Source: Rickettsiaceae bacterium (GTDB taxonomy: Bacteria; Pseudomonadota; Alphaproteobacteria; Rickettsiales; Rickettsiaceae). From it: a stretch of 64,000 nt of DNA. How positions within the stretch are numbered: the stretch's first letter is position 1; every line of letters begins with the position of its first letter. Location: NCBI GenBank assembly GCA_024236375.1, contig JACKKP010000003.1, positions 62,001-126,000 of the forward strand, written 5' to 3'. The translations under genes were made by a program, and so were the position numbers. This document shows positions 17,807 through 26,307 of this stretch, piece by piece. Below the pieces are notes generated by a model. That model was given only the letters and a program-made list of their open reading frames with translations. It had not been told where the DNA came from and made no database searches.

Positions 17807-18205
17807 CTACCGGTCGCTTGTGCTCCTCTCTTTTTTTAAAGCGCCTCCCCCATGTCTGTGCAACGGCACAATTGAACCATCAACGAAGATTATATCTATC
17901 GCTATCTCTTTAAGGCTTTGCAAATAATATAATAACTTCCAAAAGAACCCTTTCTCACTCCATCTTTTATATCTGGTATAAATCGTATGCCAATTGCCAT
18001 ATTCCTCAGGTAGATCTCTCCATGATACACCAGTCCTTAAAATATATAGCACTCCACAAAAAAAATTGTAATTACTCACTTTCGTAGGTCTACCTAGTTT
18101 TTGTTTCGCTTCCTCTAAAAATGGCTCTATTAACTCCTTGAATCTCCCTTCTTTTATTGGATATTTTCTCTCTTCTCTCATAATTGAATCCTCTCTATTG
18201 TTCAA
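17807..18205 (-). CDS. IS5-family transposase, N-terminal half
   Basis: 132 residues; a start at the internal Met nine codons in (18181, MREERKYP) is also possible. It has the DUF4096-type region (YNFFCGVLYILRTGVSWRDLPEEYGNWHTIYTRYKRW) and the first catalytic Asp in IIFVDGSIVPLHRH. It ends shortly after a TTTAAAAAAA tract that should be the frameshift point to the catalytic half. Alone it would be inactive. Confidence 0.85.
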   Translation of the reverse strand: MNNREDSIMREERKYPIKEGRFKELIEPFLEEAKQKLGRPTKVSNYNFFCGVLYILRTGVSWRDLPEEYGNWHTIYTRYKRWSEKGFFWKLLYYLQSLKEIAIDIIFVDGSIVPLHRHGGGALKKERSTSDR

Positions 18206-18268
18206 TTAGCATACCACTTCTCCTATACTTTTAAAATTATTTTGTTAACAATGCCATATCTACTAATC

Positions 18269-19573
18269 TTATAATTGTTCTACATCAGAACACACAGTCA
18301 TCAAGAAAAATAAGCTACCAAGTAGTGATGATACTATAAAAAAGATAAAAACGCTGTACCATCCATAATTATCTATTAAACATCCTACTCCGGCTCCACT
18401 AATTGCAGAACCTACATATCCCATAGTACCGGCTAAACCATTGGCTGTACCAATAGCTTTTTTGCTAGCAAAATCTACTGAACTTACTCCTATTAATACT
18501 TGTGGTCCATAAACAAAAAATCCCATTAAGAATAATATAATTATACCAGCTACATTATTTTCTTCAGGTAATTGCCAAGAAATTCCTATTAATATTGCCA
18601 AAATTAACATAAATATCGCACCTACTATGCCACGTTTTTTTTGGTAAAATAAATCTGAAATATAGCCAGCACAAATACCTCCAAATAAACCCGAAGCCTC
18701 ATATATAGCAATTTGCAAACCCGCTTGTTCTATTGATATACCACGTAATTCGCTTAAAAATAGAGGAGCCCAAAATATCACGCCACTTCTTACAATATAA
18801 ACACAAGCATTAGCTAAACAAATCAGCCACATATTTTTATTAAAAAATACTTTTTGAAATATTTCTCCTGACGAAATATTATCTTGCTCATACACATACT
18901 TATAACCTGTTACCCCCTTATATGCTTCCACTGGCGGTAAACCTAAAATTTTTGGCGATTCACGAAGTTTAGTAAATAATAACACCGAAATGATGATTGC
19001 TATTACTGCAGGAACCATGAAAGCATAACGCCATCCATAATGTGCTACTATATAGCCAGAAATGATTAAAGTAAACGCGCCACCAATTTGATGCGAAGCA
19101 GCACCAAGAGCCCATTTTTTACCTAATTCTGATGGAGCAAACCAATGGCTGATAATCCGAGCCGCAGGTGGCCATCCCATAGACTGGAACCAATTATTCG
19201 CTACCCATAAAAAACCTATAGCATAAATACTCTCTACAAATCCCAATGTAAAAGTAATCATAGAAGAAATAAAAAGTCCAATTGGCATAAAATAACGAGC
19301 ATTTGATCGATCGCTAATATAGCCGTTAATAAATTTTCCTATTCCATAAATAATTGAGGCAGAAGATAGAATAATTCCTATTTGGGTTTTGCTATAATCA
19401 AATTCTTCTGTCAATGCTGGGATAATCATAGCAAAATTTTGTCTACATAAATAATAAGCTCCATAACCAATTATAATAAAAATTAGTATACGTAAACGCC
19501 AAGAATTATAGTATTTTTTCTCTTGTTCTGTCCAAAAAGAATCTGAATATTTATTGTTATCAATTTTAGTCAT
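18269..19573 (-). CDS. MFS organophosphate/phosphate antiporter, GlpT/UhpC-like
   Basis: A 434-residue transporter with about 12 membrane spans. YLCRQNFAMIIPALTEEF near residue 42 and a GIGKFINGYISDRSNARYFMP loop (about 76-96) match the GlpT/UhpT/UhpC group, which exchanges sugar phosphates or glycerol-3-phosphate for phosphate. Rickettsiae have a GlpT that supplies glycerol-3-phosphate for phospholipid synthesis; that role is inferred here, not shown. A TTGCTG/TATAAT promoter precedes it, and the gene lies 14 bp from the IS5-family element at its 3' end. Confidence 0.85.
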   Translation of the reverse strand: MTKIDNNKYSDSFWTEQEKKYYNSWRLRILIFIIIGYGAYYLCRQNFAMIIPALTEEFDYSKTQIGIILSSASIIYGIGKFINGYISDRSNARYFMPIGLFISSMITFTLGFVESIYAIGFLWVANNWFQSMGWPPAARIISHWFAPSELGKKWALGAASHQIGGAFTLIISGYIVAHYGWRYAFMVPAVIAIIISVLLFTKLRESPKILGLPPVEAYKGVTGYKYVYEQDNISSGEIFQKVFFNKNMWLICLANACVYIVRSGVIFWAPLFLSELRGISIEQAGLQIAIYEASGLFGGICAGYISDLFYQKKRGIVGAIFMLILAILIGISWQLPEENNVAGIIILFLMGFFVYGPQVLIGVSSVDFASKKAIGTANGLAGTMGYVGSAISGAGVGCLIDNYGWYSVFIFFIVSSLLGSLFFLMTVCSDVEQL

Positions 19574-19604
19574 ATAGCATTTTATCAGCCGTCATTTTGA
19601 GATA

Positions 19605-19632
19605 ATTATAGTCTTTTGGATATTATCAGCAA
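19605..19632 (-). promoter_or_regulatory. Candidate promoter of the GlpT-like gene
   Basis: On the minus strand: TTGCTG at 19632-19627, a 16-bp spacer, then consensus TATAAT at 19610-19605, about 30 bp before the start codon at 19573. Confidence 0.5.
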
Positions 19633-19677
19633 TCATTTTCTGATCGCACTCAATTGATAAATTATTACTACAAAAAT

Positions 19678-21399
19678 TTAGATTTGCTCCTTGTAAAGTA
19701 ATTTATATAATTCAGATTTAGCTATTAATTCTGCATGAGTACCGAAATCAACTAATTTACCACGATTAATTAATAATATATGATCAGCTTTTTCAATAGA
19801 AGAAATACGGTGGGCTACAGAAATTAAAGTTTTCCCTACCATCATTTTTCTTATGTTTTCTAATATTGCAGCTTCTCCAGCACTATCAATTGCACTAGTA
19901 GCTTCATCAAGTAGCAAAATATCTGGAGAATATAATAAAGCCCTAGCTATAGCAATTTTCTGCTTTTGCCCCCCAGATAATCTTATACCTTTTTGTCCAA
20001 TTTCAGTGTTAATACCTTGTGGTAAAACACTACTAAACTCATCAATACCACAAATATCAAGTACTTTTGCTAATTCTTGTTCACTTGCATCCGGTTTTGC
20101 AAATAAAATATTACTTTTAATTGAACCAGAAAAAATTGTAGGATTTTGTTCTACATAAGAAATTTTGTGACGTACTATATTTTCATCCACATCATTAATA
20201 CAAGTATCACCAATATAAATTTGCCCTGATTGTACTTGATAAAATTTTAATAATATTTGAAACAAAGTACTTTTACCAGAACCAGATTTACCTACTATAG
20301 CAGTGAAACTTCCTGATTTTATATTTATTGTTAAATCATTTAATATTTGAATATTTGGCCTAGATGGATAAGAAAAATTAACATTTTGATATTTGATATT
20401 TTTGAGAAAATCAATTTCTAAAGCAATATTATTACTTATGGGATTAATTGTCATATTTTTTATTTCAAGTACTCGATTTAAAGAGGCTAAAGGACCTTGT
20501 AATTCACTAATAGTTTCAATAATACCCCCAGAGCTAGTTCCAGCCATGAGTGCATAATATATAAATGCCATCATCTTACCTGAAGTCATATTACCTGCAA
20601 TAATATCATTAGTACCTATCCAAATAATTGTGATAATTGAAAGGGCAATAATCGAAATTGTCAGTGCAAAAAATAATGAGCGATATTTAAGTCGTAATGC
20701 AGCTAAATTATTATATAAATTTATCTGATTATTAAATTCATTGATTTTATATTCTTGCTGATTATACGCATATAAAGTCCGAACACCTAAGAAACTTTCC
20801 TCGATATAATCACCAAATGAGCCTTGTTTTTCAATGACTATTTTTGATAATTTTTTAACTATTTTACTAAGACGAAGAATCGGTAACAAAACAATTGGAA
20901 TAAATATTAATGTTAGAAGTGACAATTTTATACTCTGGCTAAACATTAAAATTATTGCTCCAATGAACATAATAAAATTCCTAACAAAAAATGATAAAAA
21001 ATTTATTATTAAATTATTTACTGATTCAATATCTAAACTTAACCTCGAAATAATATCGCCCGTTTTAAGATCTTCAAAGATTTTGATATTAGAACGCAAT
21101 AAATTACTATAACTGTCAAATTTAAGTTTAGAAGTTACCAATAAAGCAATCATATTAATAAAATATGAACGACAAAAACTCCCAACTGAGAAAATAATTA
21201 TTAATCCTGCTATTTCTATTATAGCTTCATTAATAATATCAGTTTCACCTTGGCTAATACCAAAATCAATAAATTTTCTGAATATTGTACCCATTAAAAG
21301 AACTGAAAATGCAACACAAAACAGCGCAATTATCACACCAAACAATCTAGCTTTATGCAACCTGAGATAGAGTATTAATTCAAAAATATTATTTTTCAT
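19678..21399 (-). CDS. ABC exporter, fused permease/ATPase (MsbA/multidrug type)
   Basis: 573 residues: an exporter membrane domain with six spans (about 1-310) followed by the nucleotide-binding domain. The latter has Walker A GKSGSGKST (about 361-369), signature LSGGQKQ, Walker B ILLLDEATSA and the H-loop in SVAHRISS. It forms homodimers that flip lipids or drugs. Its length fits MsbA, and an LPS-making cell needs a lipid A flippase, but close multidrug relatives cannot be excluded. Its start overlaps the end of cyaY by 11 bp, so it belongs to the cyaY-dciA run. Confidence 0.88.
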   Translation of the reverse strand: MKNNIFELILYLRLHKARLFGVIIALFCVAFSVLLMGTIFRKFIDFGISQGETDIINEAIIEIAGLIIIFSVGSFCRSYFINMIALLVTSKLKFDSYSNLLRSNIKIFEDLKTGDIISRLSLDIESVNNLIINFLSFFVRNFIMFIGAIILMFSQSIKLSLLTLIFIPIVLLPILRLSKIVKKLSKIVIEKQGSFGDYIEESFLGVRTLYAYNQQEYKINEFNNQINLYNNLAALRLKYRSLFFALTISIIALSIITIIWIGTNDIIAGNMTSGKMMAFIYYALMAGTSSGGIIETISELQGPLASLNRVLEIKNMTINPISNNIALEIDFLKNIKYQNVNFSYPSRPNIQILNDLTINIKSGSFTAIVGKSGSGKSTLFQILLKFYQVQSGQIYIGDTCINDVDENIVRHKISYVEQNPTIFSGSIKSNILFAKPDASEQELAKVLDICGIDEFSSVLPQGINTEIGQKGIRLSGGQKQKIAIARALLYSPDILLLDEATSAIDSAGEAAILENIRKMMVGKTLISVAHRISSIEKADHILLINRGKLVDFGTHAELIAKSELYKLLYKEQI

Positions 21400-21706
21400 T
21401 CAATAGCTTCATATTTAATTCCCTTTCTAAAATGACAAATAATTTGTCATTGTTTTTTGAAATCCATTCCCCATGCTGATAAAAAAAATGATAAGGTCCA
21501 CTGATAGGAGATGAAAGCCAAATTTCTTCCGCAACTGTTTGCGTATTAATAACATAAGTACCCATATCACCATTAATTGATAAAATATTGCCACTTAAGT
21601 CTATATCTAACTTACAATCCTGGTCATATTCTTCTAATTTCTCAGCAATTTTATTGATTGTTTCCTCGGAAATTTGTTTAAAATCTTTTATATACATCTT
21701 TGACAT
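21389..21706 (-). CDS. cyaY: Frataxin-like iron-sulfur assembly protein CyaY
   Basis: 105 residues of the frataxin fold, which binds iron and regulates IscS in Fe-S cluster assembly. Seen are an acidic first helix (EETINKIAEKLEEYDQDCKLDIDLSG), NILSINGDMGTYVINTQTVAEEIWLSSPISGPYHF and a final helix. The start at 21706 overlaps the dciA-like gene by 29 bp; a second Met three codons later (21697) is equally possible. The 3' end overlaps the ABC exporter start. Confidence 0.9.
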   Translation of the reverse strand: MSKMYIKDFKQISEETINKIAEKLEEYDQDCKLDIDLSGNILSINGDMGTYVINTQTVAEEIWLSSPISGPYHFFYQHGEWISKNNDKLFVILERELNMKLLNEK

Positions 21707-22010
21707 CCCTTATTACTAGTCTTATTTTATGAACGGCTTTATAGCCAAAATATAATGCTATCCTTTCAATAAACAAATCCTGTTTATATGACATCTCAAG
21801 TGAAATACTAGAATTATCCACTGAGATATATAAAATATTATGTTTTATACCATTTATCACATTAGTTGTCAGCTTAGTAGGTGCTGATAATTTTGCTAAA
21901 TCGCACCCAATAATTTCTTTCCAATGTATAATTAATTCTGCTAAAATTGGATTTTTTGCTTCATATATTTTGAAAATAATCTGATGCACAGAATCAATTA
22001 TAGGTTTCAT
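21678..22010 (-). CDS. DUF721/DciA-like protein
   Basis: 110 residues of the DUF721 family, whose member DciA loads the replicative helicase in bacteria lacking DnaC. The core is ILAELIIHWKEIIGCDLAKLSAPTKLT (about 18-44) with LYISVDNSSISLEMSYKQD further on. Lies 28 bp after radC and overlaps cyaY. The helicase-loader role is known for relatives and is inferred here. Confidence 0.75.
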   Translation of the reverse strand: MKPIIDSVHQIIFKIYEAKNPILAELIIHWKEIIGCDLAKLSAPTKLTTNVINGIKHNILYISVDNSSISLEMSYKQDLFIERIALYFGYKAVHKIRLVIRDVKDVYKRF

Positions 22011-22038
22011 ATGTTACAACAAAATTGTTCAAACGAGA

Positions 22039-22734
22039 TCATAATAACATATTTGACTTAAAGCTAAAATAATTATTACCTCCAATTATTACATGATCAT
22101 GCACTTTCACGTTAACAGTTTTACAAGCCATAATTATTTGTTCAGTAAGAGCAATATCAGAAGGCGAGGGTTTAATATTGCCGCTAGGATGATTATGCAC
22201 TAATATGATTGAAGCAGCTTCATAGAATAAAATTCTTTTTACAATTTCTCTAGGATAAACAGGAGTCTGATCTATAGTTCCATTAGCTAATATTTCATCC
22301 GCCAATAATATATTTTTATTATTGAGAAATAATACTCGAAATTGTTCAATCTTCATACAACCCATATTAAATTTTAAATAATTTAATAACGCTGTCCAAG
22401 AACTAATCACATGTTCATCAAATACCTCTTCACGAAACATACGATTTAATAACTCTCTAAGCAATTGAAATTGAAAATATACGCTTTGAGTGACACCTGA
22501 AGCATTTGCAGACATCAGATGATCATGACTTGCATTGACTAACCCTCTGAAATTTTTAAATTTTTTCAATAATGTTTTAGATAAAGGCTTAACGTCTTTA
22601 CGTGGTATAGCTTGAAATAATAAAAGCTCTAAAAGCTCATAATCACTAAAGCTATTCGGATTTTTTAAAAATTTCTCTTTAAGTCTTCGACGATGACCTA
22701 AATAATGAGGCTGTTCTGGATTATCTTGAGACAT
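22039..22734 (-). CDS. radC: RadC family JAMM/MPN+ protein
   Basis: 231 residues with an N-terminal helix-hairpin-helix-like region (about 28-80) and a JAB/MPN domain. The metal site is H180-x-H182-PSG with D193 (HNHPSGNIKPSPSD). Once thought a DNA-repair factor, RadC has uncertain function; a JAMM metallo-hydrolase is likely. Overlaps the end of map by 14 bp, so translated from the same transcript. Confidence 0.92.
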   Translation of the reverse strand: MSQDNPEQPHYLGHRRRLKEKFLKNPNSFSDYELLELLLFQAIPRKDVKPLSKTLLKKFKNFRGLVNASHDHLMSANASGVTQSVYFQFQLLRELLNRMFREEVFDEHVISSWTALLNYLKFNMGCMKIEQFRVLFLNNKNILLADEILANGTIDQTPVYPREIVKRILFYEAASIILVHNHPSGNIKPSPSDIALTEQIIMACKTVNVKVHDHVIIGGNNYFSFKSNMLL

Positions 22735-23509
22735 AAGGTGGATACAAAAATCCTTTAGATGATTGAGTAAAAATTTCTACACCTTCACTAGTAACACCAA
22801 CTGTATGTTCAAACTGAGCAGATAAAGATTTATCGCGCGTAGTAACTGTCCAATGATCAAATTGACTTAAAATAGTATCTGGTTTACCAGCATTAATCAT
22901 TGGTTCAATAGTAAAAAACATACCTTCTCGCAGTTCTATACCAGTACCTGGTTTACCATAATGCAATATTGAAGGCTCACAATGAAATACTTGACCTATA
23001 CCATGCCCAGTATAGTCTCGTACTGAACTATAATTAAATTGTTTGACATAAGATTCAATAGCATATCCTATATCTCCAAGTTTGACTCCAGGTTTTACCA
23101 TTTCAATAGCTAACATCATAGCATCATAAGTAACTTGCACTAATCTTTTTGCTTTTACTCCAACCTCCCCAACATAAAACATCCTACTTGTGTCACCATA
23201 CCAACCATCCACTATAGTTGTAACATCAATATTAATAATATCACCATTTTTAAGTTTTTTATCTGAAGGGATACCGTGGCATATAACATGGTTAATAGAA
23301 GTACAAATCGATTTCGGAAAACCTTTATAATTTAAAGGTGCTGGGATAGCATTTCTTTCAATGATGTAATTATGGCATAAATCGTTTAATTCATTTGTAG
23401 TAATGCCAGGCTTTACATAATCCGTAATGAAATCAAGCGTATCTGCTGCAACTCTTCCGGCTGCACGCATTTTGGCAAAATCTGATGCTTGATGAATTTT
23501 AATTTGCAT
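22721..23509 (-). CDS. map: Methionine aminopeptidase, type I
   Basis: Removes the initiator Met from new proteins. In the 262 residues, all metal ligands are visible: D95 and D106 (NIDVTTIVDGWYGDTS), H169 (TGHGIG), E202 (TIEPM) and E234 (QFEHTV), plus catalytic H78 in VICHGIP. Starts at an ATG 2 bp after the stop of the GTA TIM-barrel gene, so it depends on the same transcript. Confidence 0.96.
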   Translation of the reverse strand: MQIKIHQASDFAKMRAAGRVAADTLDFITDYVKPGITTNELNDLCHNYIIERNAIPAPLNYKGFPKSICTSINHVICHGIPSDKKLKNGDIINIDVTTIVDGWYGDTSRMFYVGEVGVKAKRLVQVTYDAMMLAIEMVKPGVKLGDIGYAIESYVKQFNYSSVRDYTGHGIGQVFHCEPSILHYGKPGTGIELREGMFFTIEPMINAGKPDTILSQFDHWTVTTRDKSLSAQFEHTVGVTSEGVEIFTQSSKGFLYPPYVSR

Positions 23510-23511
23510 AC

Positions 23512-24849
23512 TTACGTACTCTCTTTGTTTATCCCAATTTTTCTGTCAAGCCCATGTCCTCTAGCATACTCATTTCCGTCAAAATATTTCTTGTCCCAAT
23601 CTTTACCCCTGGAGTCATATCCATAGTAATATCCGCCTACAATAAACTCTTTTTCTTTTATGTGCCTGAGAAATGCTTCAATAGCCAATATTTGTATTAT
23701 ATTATCAACCTTGCCATTTGAATTTTTTGGCACATCTTTACCATATAAATATGGTGCATCTGTTGCCCTGTCAAGTGATCTAATACCAAATTCACTCAAT
23801 TTAATGTCCTTTGACTCTGGTATCCAATTAGTTGGGTTACCATTTCCCGGTTCAAAATGTTGATTATAGTACCAAAATGCTAAATCTTTCCAAGCGTAGC
23901 TGTGATCGCTAAAAGGCTCTAAGCATTCATTACTTAAGTAATAATCCCAACCTTCACCACTCTCAAAACCTCTCTTAATAGTTTCTACATTATGTAAATC
24001 TTGCTCTTGTGAATTAGTAAGAGGCATATAATAATTAATACCCACAAAATCTATTGCCGGATGAGACCACAAATTATCTAAAGGTCTTAAGCCACCATGG
24101 CATGAATGATATTCGGTCCAATTAGCCGCATAGCTAACTTCTGATTTTTGCAGGGCATTTTTAACTTTCTTAGCCAAAGAAATTAGTTTATCAACAAATG
24201 GAAATTGATTTTGCTCATCTTTAATGCTAGTTAAACCCTCAAGTTCAGACCCAATATAAAATATTTTGACTTTATCCCCAAGTAGTTCTAAATAATGTGT
24301 TATAAAAGGTTTATATTGCTCTTTATAAAATTTTACTACATCTTCTGCATTACCAGTAATATAACCGCGCCAAGCTTTCTCAGGGTTATCTACCAAAAGC
24401 ATTGGATAAAATGCAATCTCTAATCCTAACTCCTTAGCTTTGTTTACCCAAGCAAGCAATTTATCATCAGAAACAGTGCCGCCAAAATTAACTATTTTTT
24501 CTCCGTTGGTCTCACATATGCTAATTTGATGAGCATTTTCTGTAGTATAATTACCAACTTTCCATTCAGAACTATTTTGGGCATTTTCTGTTCCAGGTTT
24601 TATTGTCGCAGATGAAATATCAGTTCCGTTGATAAACCAAGAACATATGATACCCACTTGTTTTAAGTTAGGAAAATCTGCACGCAATTGGTTAATTACT
24701 GTTAAATCGGACAGCGATTCTTGACCACATCCTGGCAACATTATCAATGACTCTAAATTGTGCCTGATATATTCTATATGTTCTGAGATATCTAACTCCG
24801 GAATCTCTGAACTGTCTGAAGTTGCTCCTATGATAACAGTTTCTGACAT
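23512..24849 (-). CDS. Free-standing GTA TIM-barrel-like protein (glycoside-hydrolase-like fold)
   Basis: 445 residues that correspond to the TIM-barrel domain found inside the large tail-hub protein (ORFG15, about 1300 aa) of alphaproteobacterial gene transfer agents. Matching features: FPNLKQVGIICSWF (about 55-68), WRGYITG near 170, FYIGSELEGLTSI near 209, FPFVDKLISLAKKV near 227, AANWTEYHS near 250, WSHPAIDFVGINYYMPL near 273, GEGWDYYLSNE, and SKDIKLSEFGI near 360. Glu in SELEG and in SEFG are candidate acid/base residues. There is no signal peptide and no other GTA gene nearby. It sits 5 bp from gatB and 2 bp from map in a tight operon. Family assignment is by recalled similarity; the present-day function is unknown. 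Confidence 0.82.
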   Translation of the reverse strand: MSETVIIGATSDSSEIPELDISEHIEYIRHNLESLIMLPGCGQESLSDLTVINQLRADFPNLKQVGIICSWFINGTDISSATIKPGTENAQNSSEWKVGNYTTENAHQISICETNGEKIVNFGGTVSDDKLLAWVNKAKELGLEIAFYPMLLVDNPEKAWRGYITGNAEDVVKFYKEQYKPFITHYLELLGDKVKIFYIGSELEGLTSIKDEQNQFPFVDKLISLAKKVKNALQKSEVSYAANWTEYHSCHGGLRPLDNLWSHPAIDFVGINYYMPLTNSQEQDLHNVETIKRGFESGEGWDYYLSNECLEPFSDHSYAWKDLAFWYYNQHFEPGNGNPTNWIPESKDIKLSEFGIRSLDRATDAPYLYGKDVPKNSNGKVDNIIQILAIEAFLRHIKEKEFIVGGYYYGYDSRGKDWDKKYFDGNEYARGHGLDRKIGINKEST

Positions 24850-24854
24850 TAAAA

Positions 24855-26306
24855 TTACTTACTTAAGTATTCTTTTAATAATTGGTTTACCATTTGCGGA
24901 TTAGCCTTTCCACCGGTCTTTTTCATTACCTGACCCACGAAAAATCCTAATAACTGCTCTTTACCAGCCTGATAGGCAGCAAGTGAATCAGGATTAGCCT
25001 TGATTACTTCTTCTATGTAAGGTCTAATAACTGAATCATCAGAAATTTGCACTAAATTTTTTTCTGCAATTATCTGTTTTGGACGCTTACCATTATTAAA
25101 CATTTCTTCAAATATTATTTTAGCAATTTTACCTGAAATAACATTTGATTCTATCAATTGGACTAATTCCCGCATCATATCAGGTGTTATTTTACAGTCT
25201 GACAAAGCTATGGAATGTCTATTTAATTGACCAAATAATTCACTACTAATCCAATTCGCAACTATTTTGGCATTTACTCCAATAGCCGCTTCTTCAAAGT
25301 AACGAGCTGAAGCTTCATCAGCTACTAATACTTCTGCATCGTAACAACTTAAATTAAAGTCTTTGATATATCTGGCAATTTTAGCATCTGGTAATTCCGG
25401 TAATTCTTTTGAAATATTATCAATTAGTTCATTTTCTAATTTTAAAGGTAACAAATCCGGATCTGGAAAATAACGATAATCATTGGCATTTTCTTTACTA
25501 CGCATTGTTCTGGTATTACCGCTTGCTACATCAAACAACCTGGTTTCTTGTTCTACCACACCACCACTTTCCAATATCTCAACCTGACGTATTGCTTCTA
25601 CTTCAATTGCTTTGACAATGCTTTTAATCGAGTTTAAGTTTTTGATCTCACATCTAGTACCATATGGCTTGCCTGGTTTACGTACAGAAACATTAGCATC
25701 ACAACGTAATGATCCCTGCTCCATATTGCCATCGCAACTTCCTATATAACGTAATATCGTTCTCAGTTTTTTGACATATTGCCCAGCTTCATAAGGTGAA
25801 CGTAAATCAGGTTCTGATACAATTTCCATTAAAGCGATACCAGCCCTATTGAGGTCAATTAAACTATATTTAGGATGTTGATCGTGAATACTTTTTCCAG
25901 CATCTTGTTCTAAATGTATTCTATTAATCCTTATTTCTTTTTCTTCTCCATTTTCTAGCAATATATTCAATTTACCATTTTCACATATTGGTGTGTAAAA
26001 TTGAGAAATTTGATAACCTTGTGGCAAATCTGCATAAAAGTAATTTTTACGATCAAATCTAGAAATTTTATTAATGCGAGCTTGTATTGCTAAACCAGTT
26101 TTCACTGCTTGTTCTACACAATATTTATTTAATACTGGTAACATTCCTGGCATTGCTGCGTCAATTAAAGATACTTGAGAATTTGGCCCAGCACCAAATT
26201 CAGTTGAGCTTGGAGAGAATAATTTTGCTTTAGAAGAAACTTGGGCGTGAATTTCTAATCCAATAACATACTCCCATTTACCACTATTTCCTGTAATATA
26301 GTTCAT
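24855..26306 (-). CDS. gatB: Aspartyl/glutamyl-tRNA amidotransferase subunit B
   Basis: Binds misacylated Glu-tRNA(Gln) or Asp-tRNA(Asn), phosphorylates it and amidates it with ammonia from GatA. The 483 residues start with WEYVIGLEIHAQVSSKAKLFS and include the family stretches QGYQISQFYTPI, DLNRAGIALMEIVSEPD and CEIKNLNSIKSI. The C-terminal YqeY-like tail ends GGKANPQMVNQLLKEYL. Order is gatC-gatA-gatB with 1- to 6-bp gaps. Rickettsiales use this route in place of glutaminyl-tRNA synthetase. Confidence 0.97.
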   Translation of the reverse strand: MNYITGNSGKWEYVIGLEIHAQVSSKAKLFSPSSTEFGAGPNSQVSLIDAAMPGMLPVLNKYCVEQAVKTGLAIQARINKISRFDRKNYFYADLPQGYQISQFYTPICENGKLNILLENGEEKEIRINRIHLEQDAGKSIHDQHPKYSLIDLNRAGIALMEIVSEPDLRSPYEAGQYVKKLRTILRYIGSCDGNMEQGSLRCDANVSVRKPGKPYGTRCEIKNLNSIKSIVKAIEVEAIRQVEILESGGVVEQETRLFDVASGNTRTMRSKENANDYRYFPDPDLLPLKLENELIDNISKELPELPDAKIARYIKDFNLSCYDAEVLVADEASARYFEEAAIGVNAKIVANWISSELFGQLNRHSIALSDCKITPDMMRELVQLIESNVISGKIAKIIFEEMFNNGKRPKQIIAEKNLVQISDDSVIRPYIEEVIKANPDSLAAYQAGKEQLLGFFVGQVMKKTGGKANPQMVNQLLKEYLSK

Positions 26307-26307
26307 C

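Larger units (their letters stand above)
17367..18255 (-). mobile_element. IS5-family insertion sequence, 889 bp
   Basis: The ends are perfect 22-bp inverted repeats (17367-17388 and 18234-18255), starting GGCATTGTTAACAAAATAAT. Inside, on the minus strand, are two consecutive frames encoding the N-terminal (DUF4096-like) and C-terminal DDE halves of an IS5-family transposase, the layout of the IS427-type group. The target duplication is 2 bp at most (AT or TA, depending on where the end is drawn). The left end abuts the end of the MITE-like element, so this IS landed in or at that element. With perfect ends and both ORFs open, it could be active if frameshifting restores the fusion. Confidence 0.88.

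Noticed and set aside
17636..17839. Plus-strand open frame within the IS5-family element
   Set aside because: Antisense shadow of the transposase.
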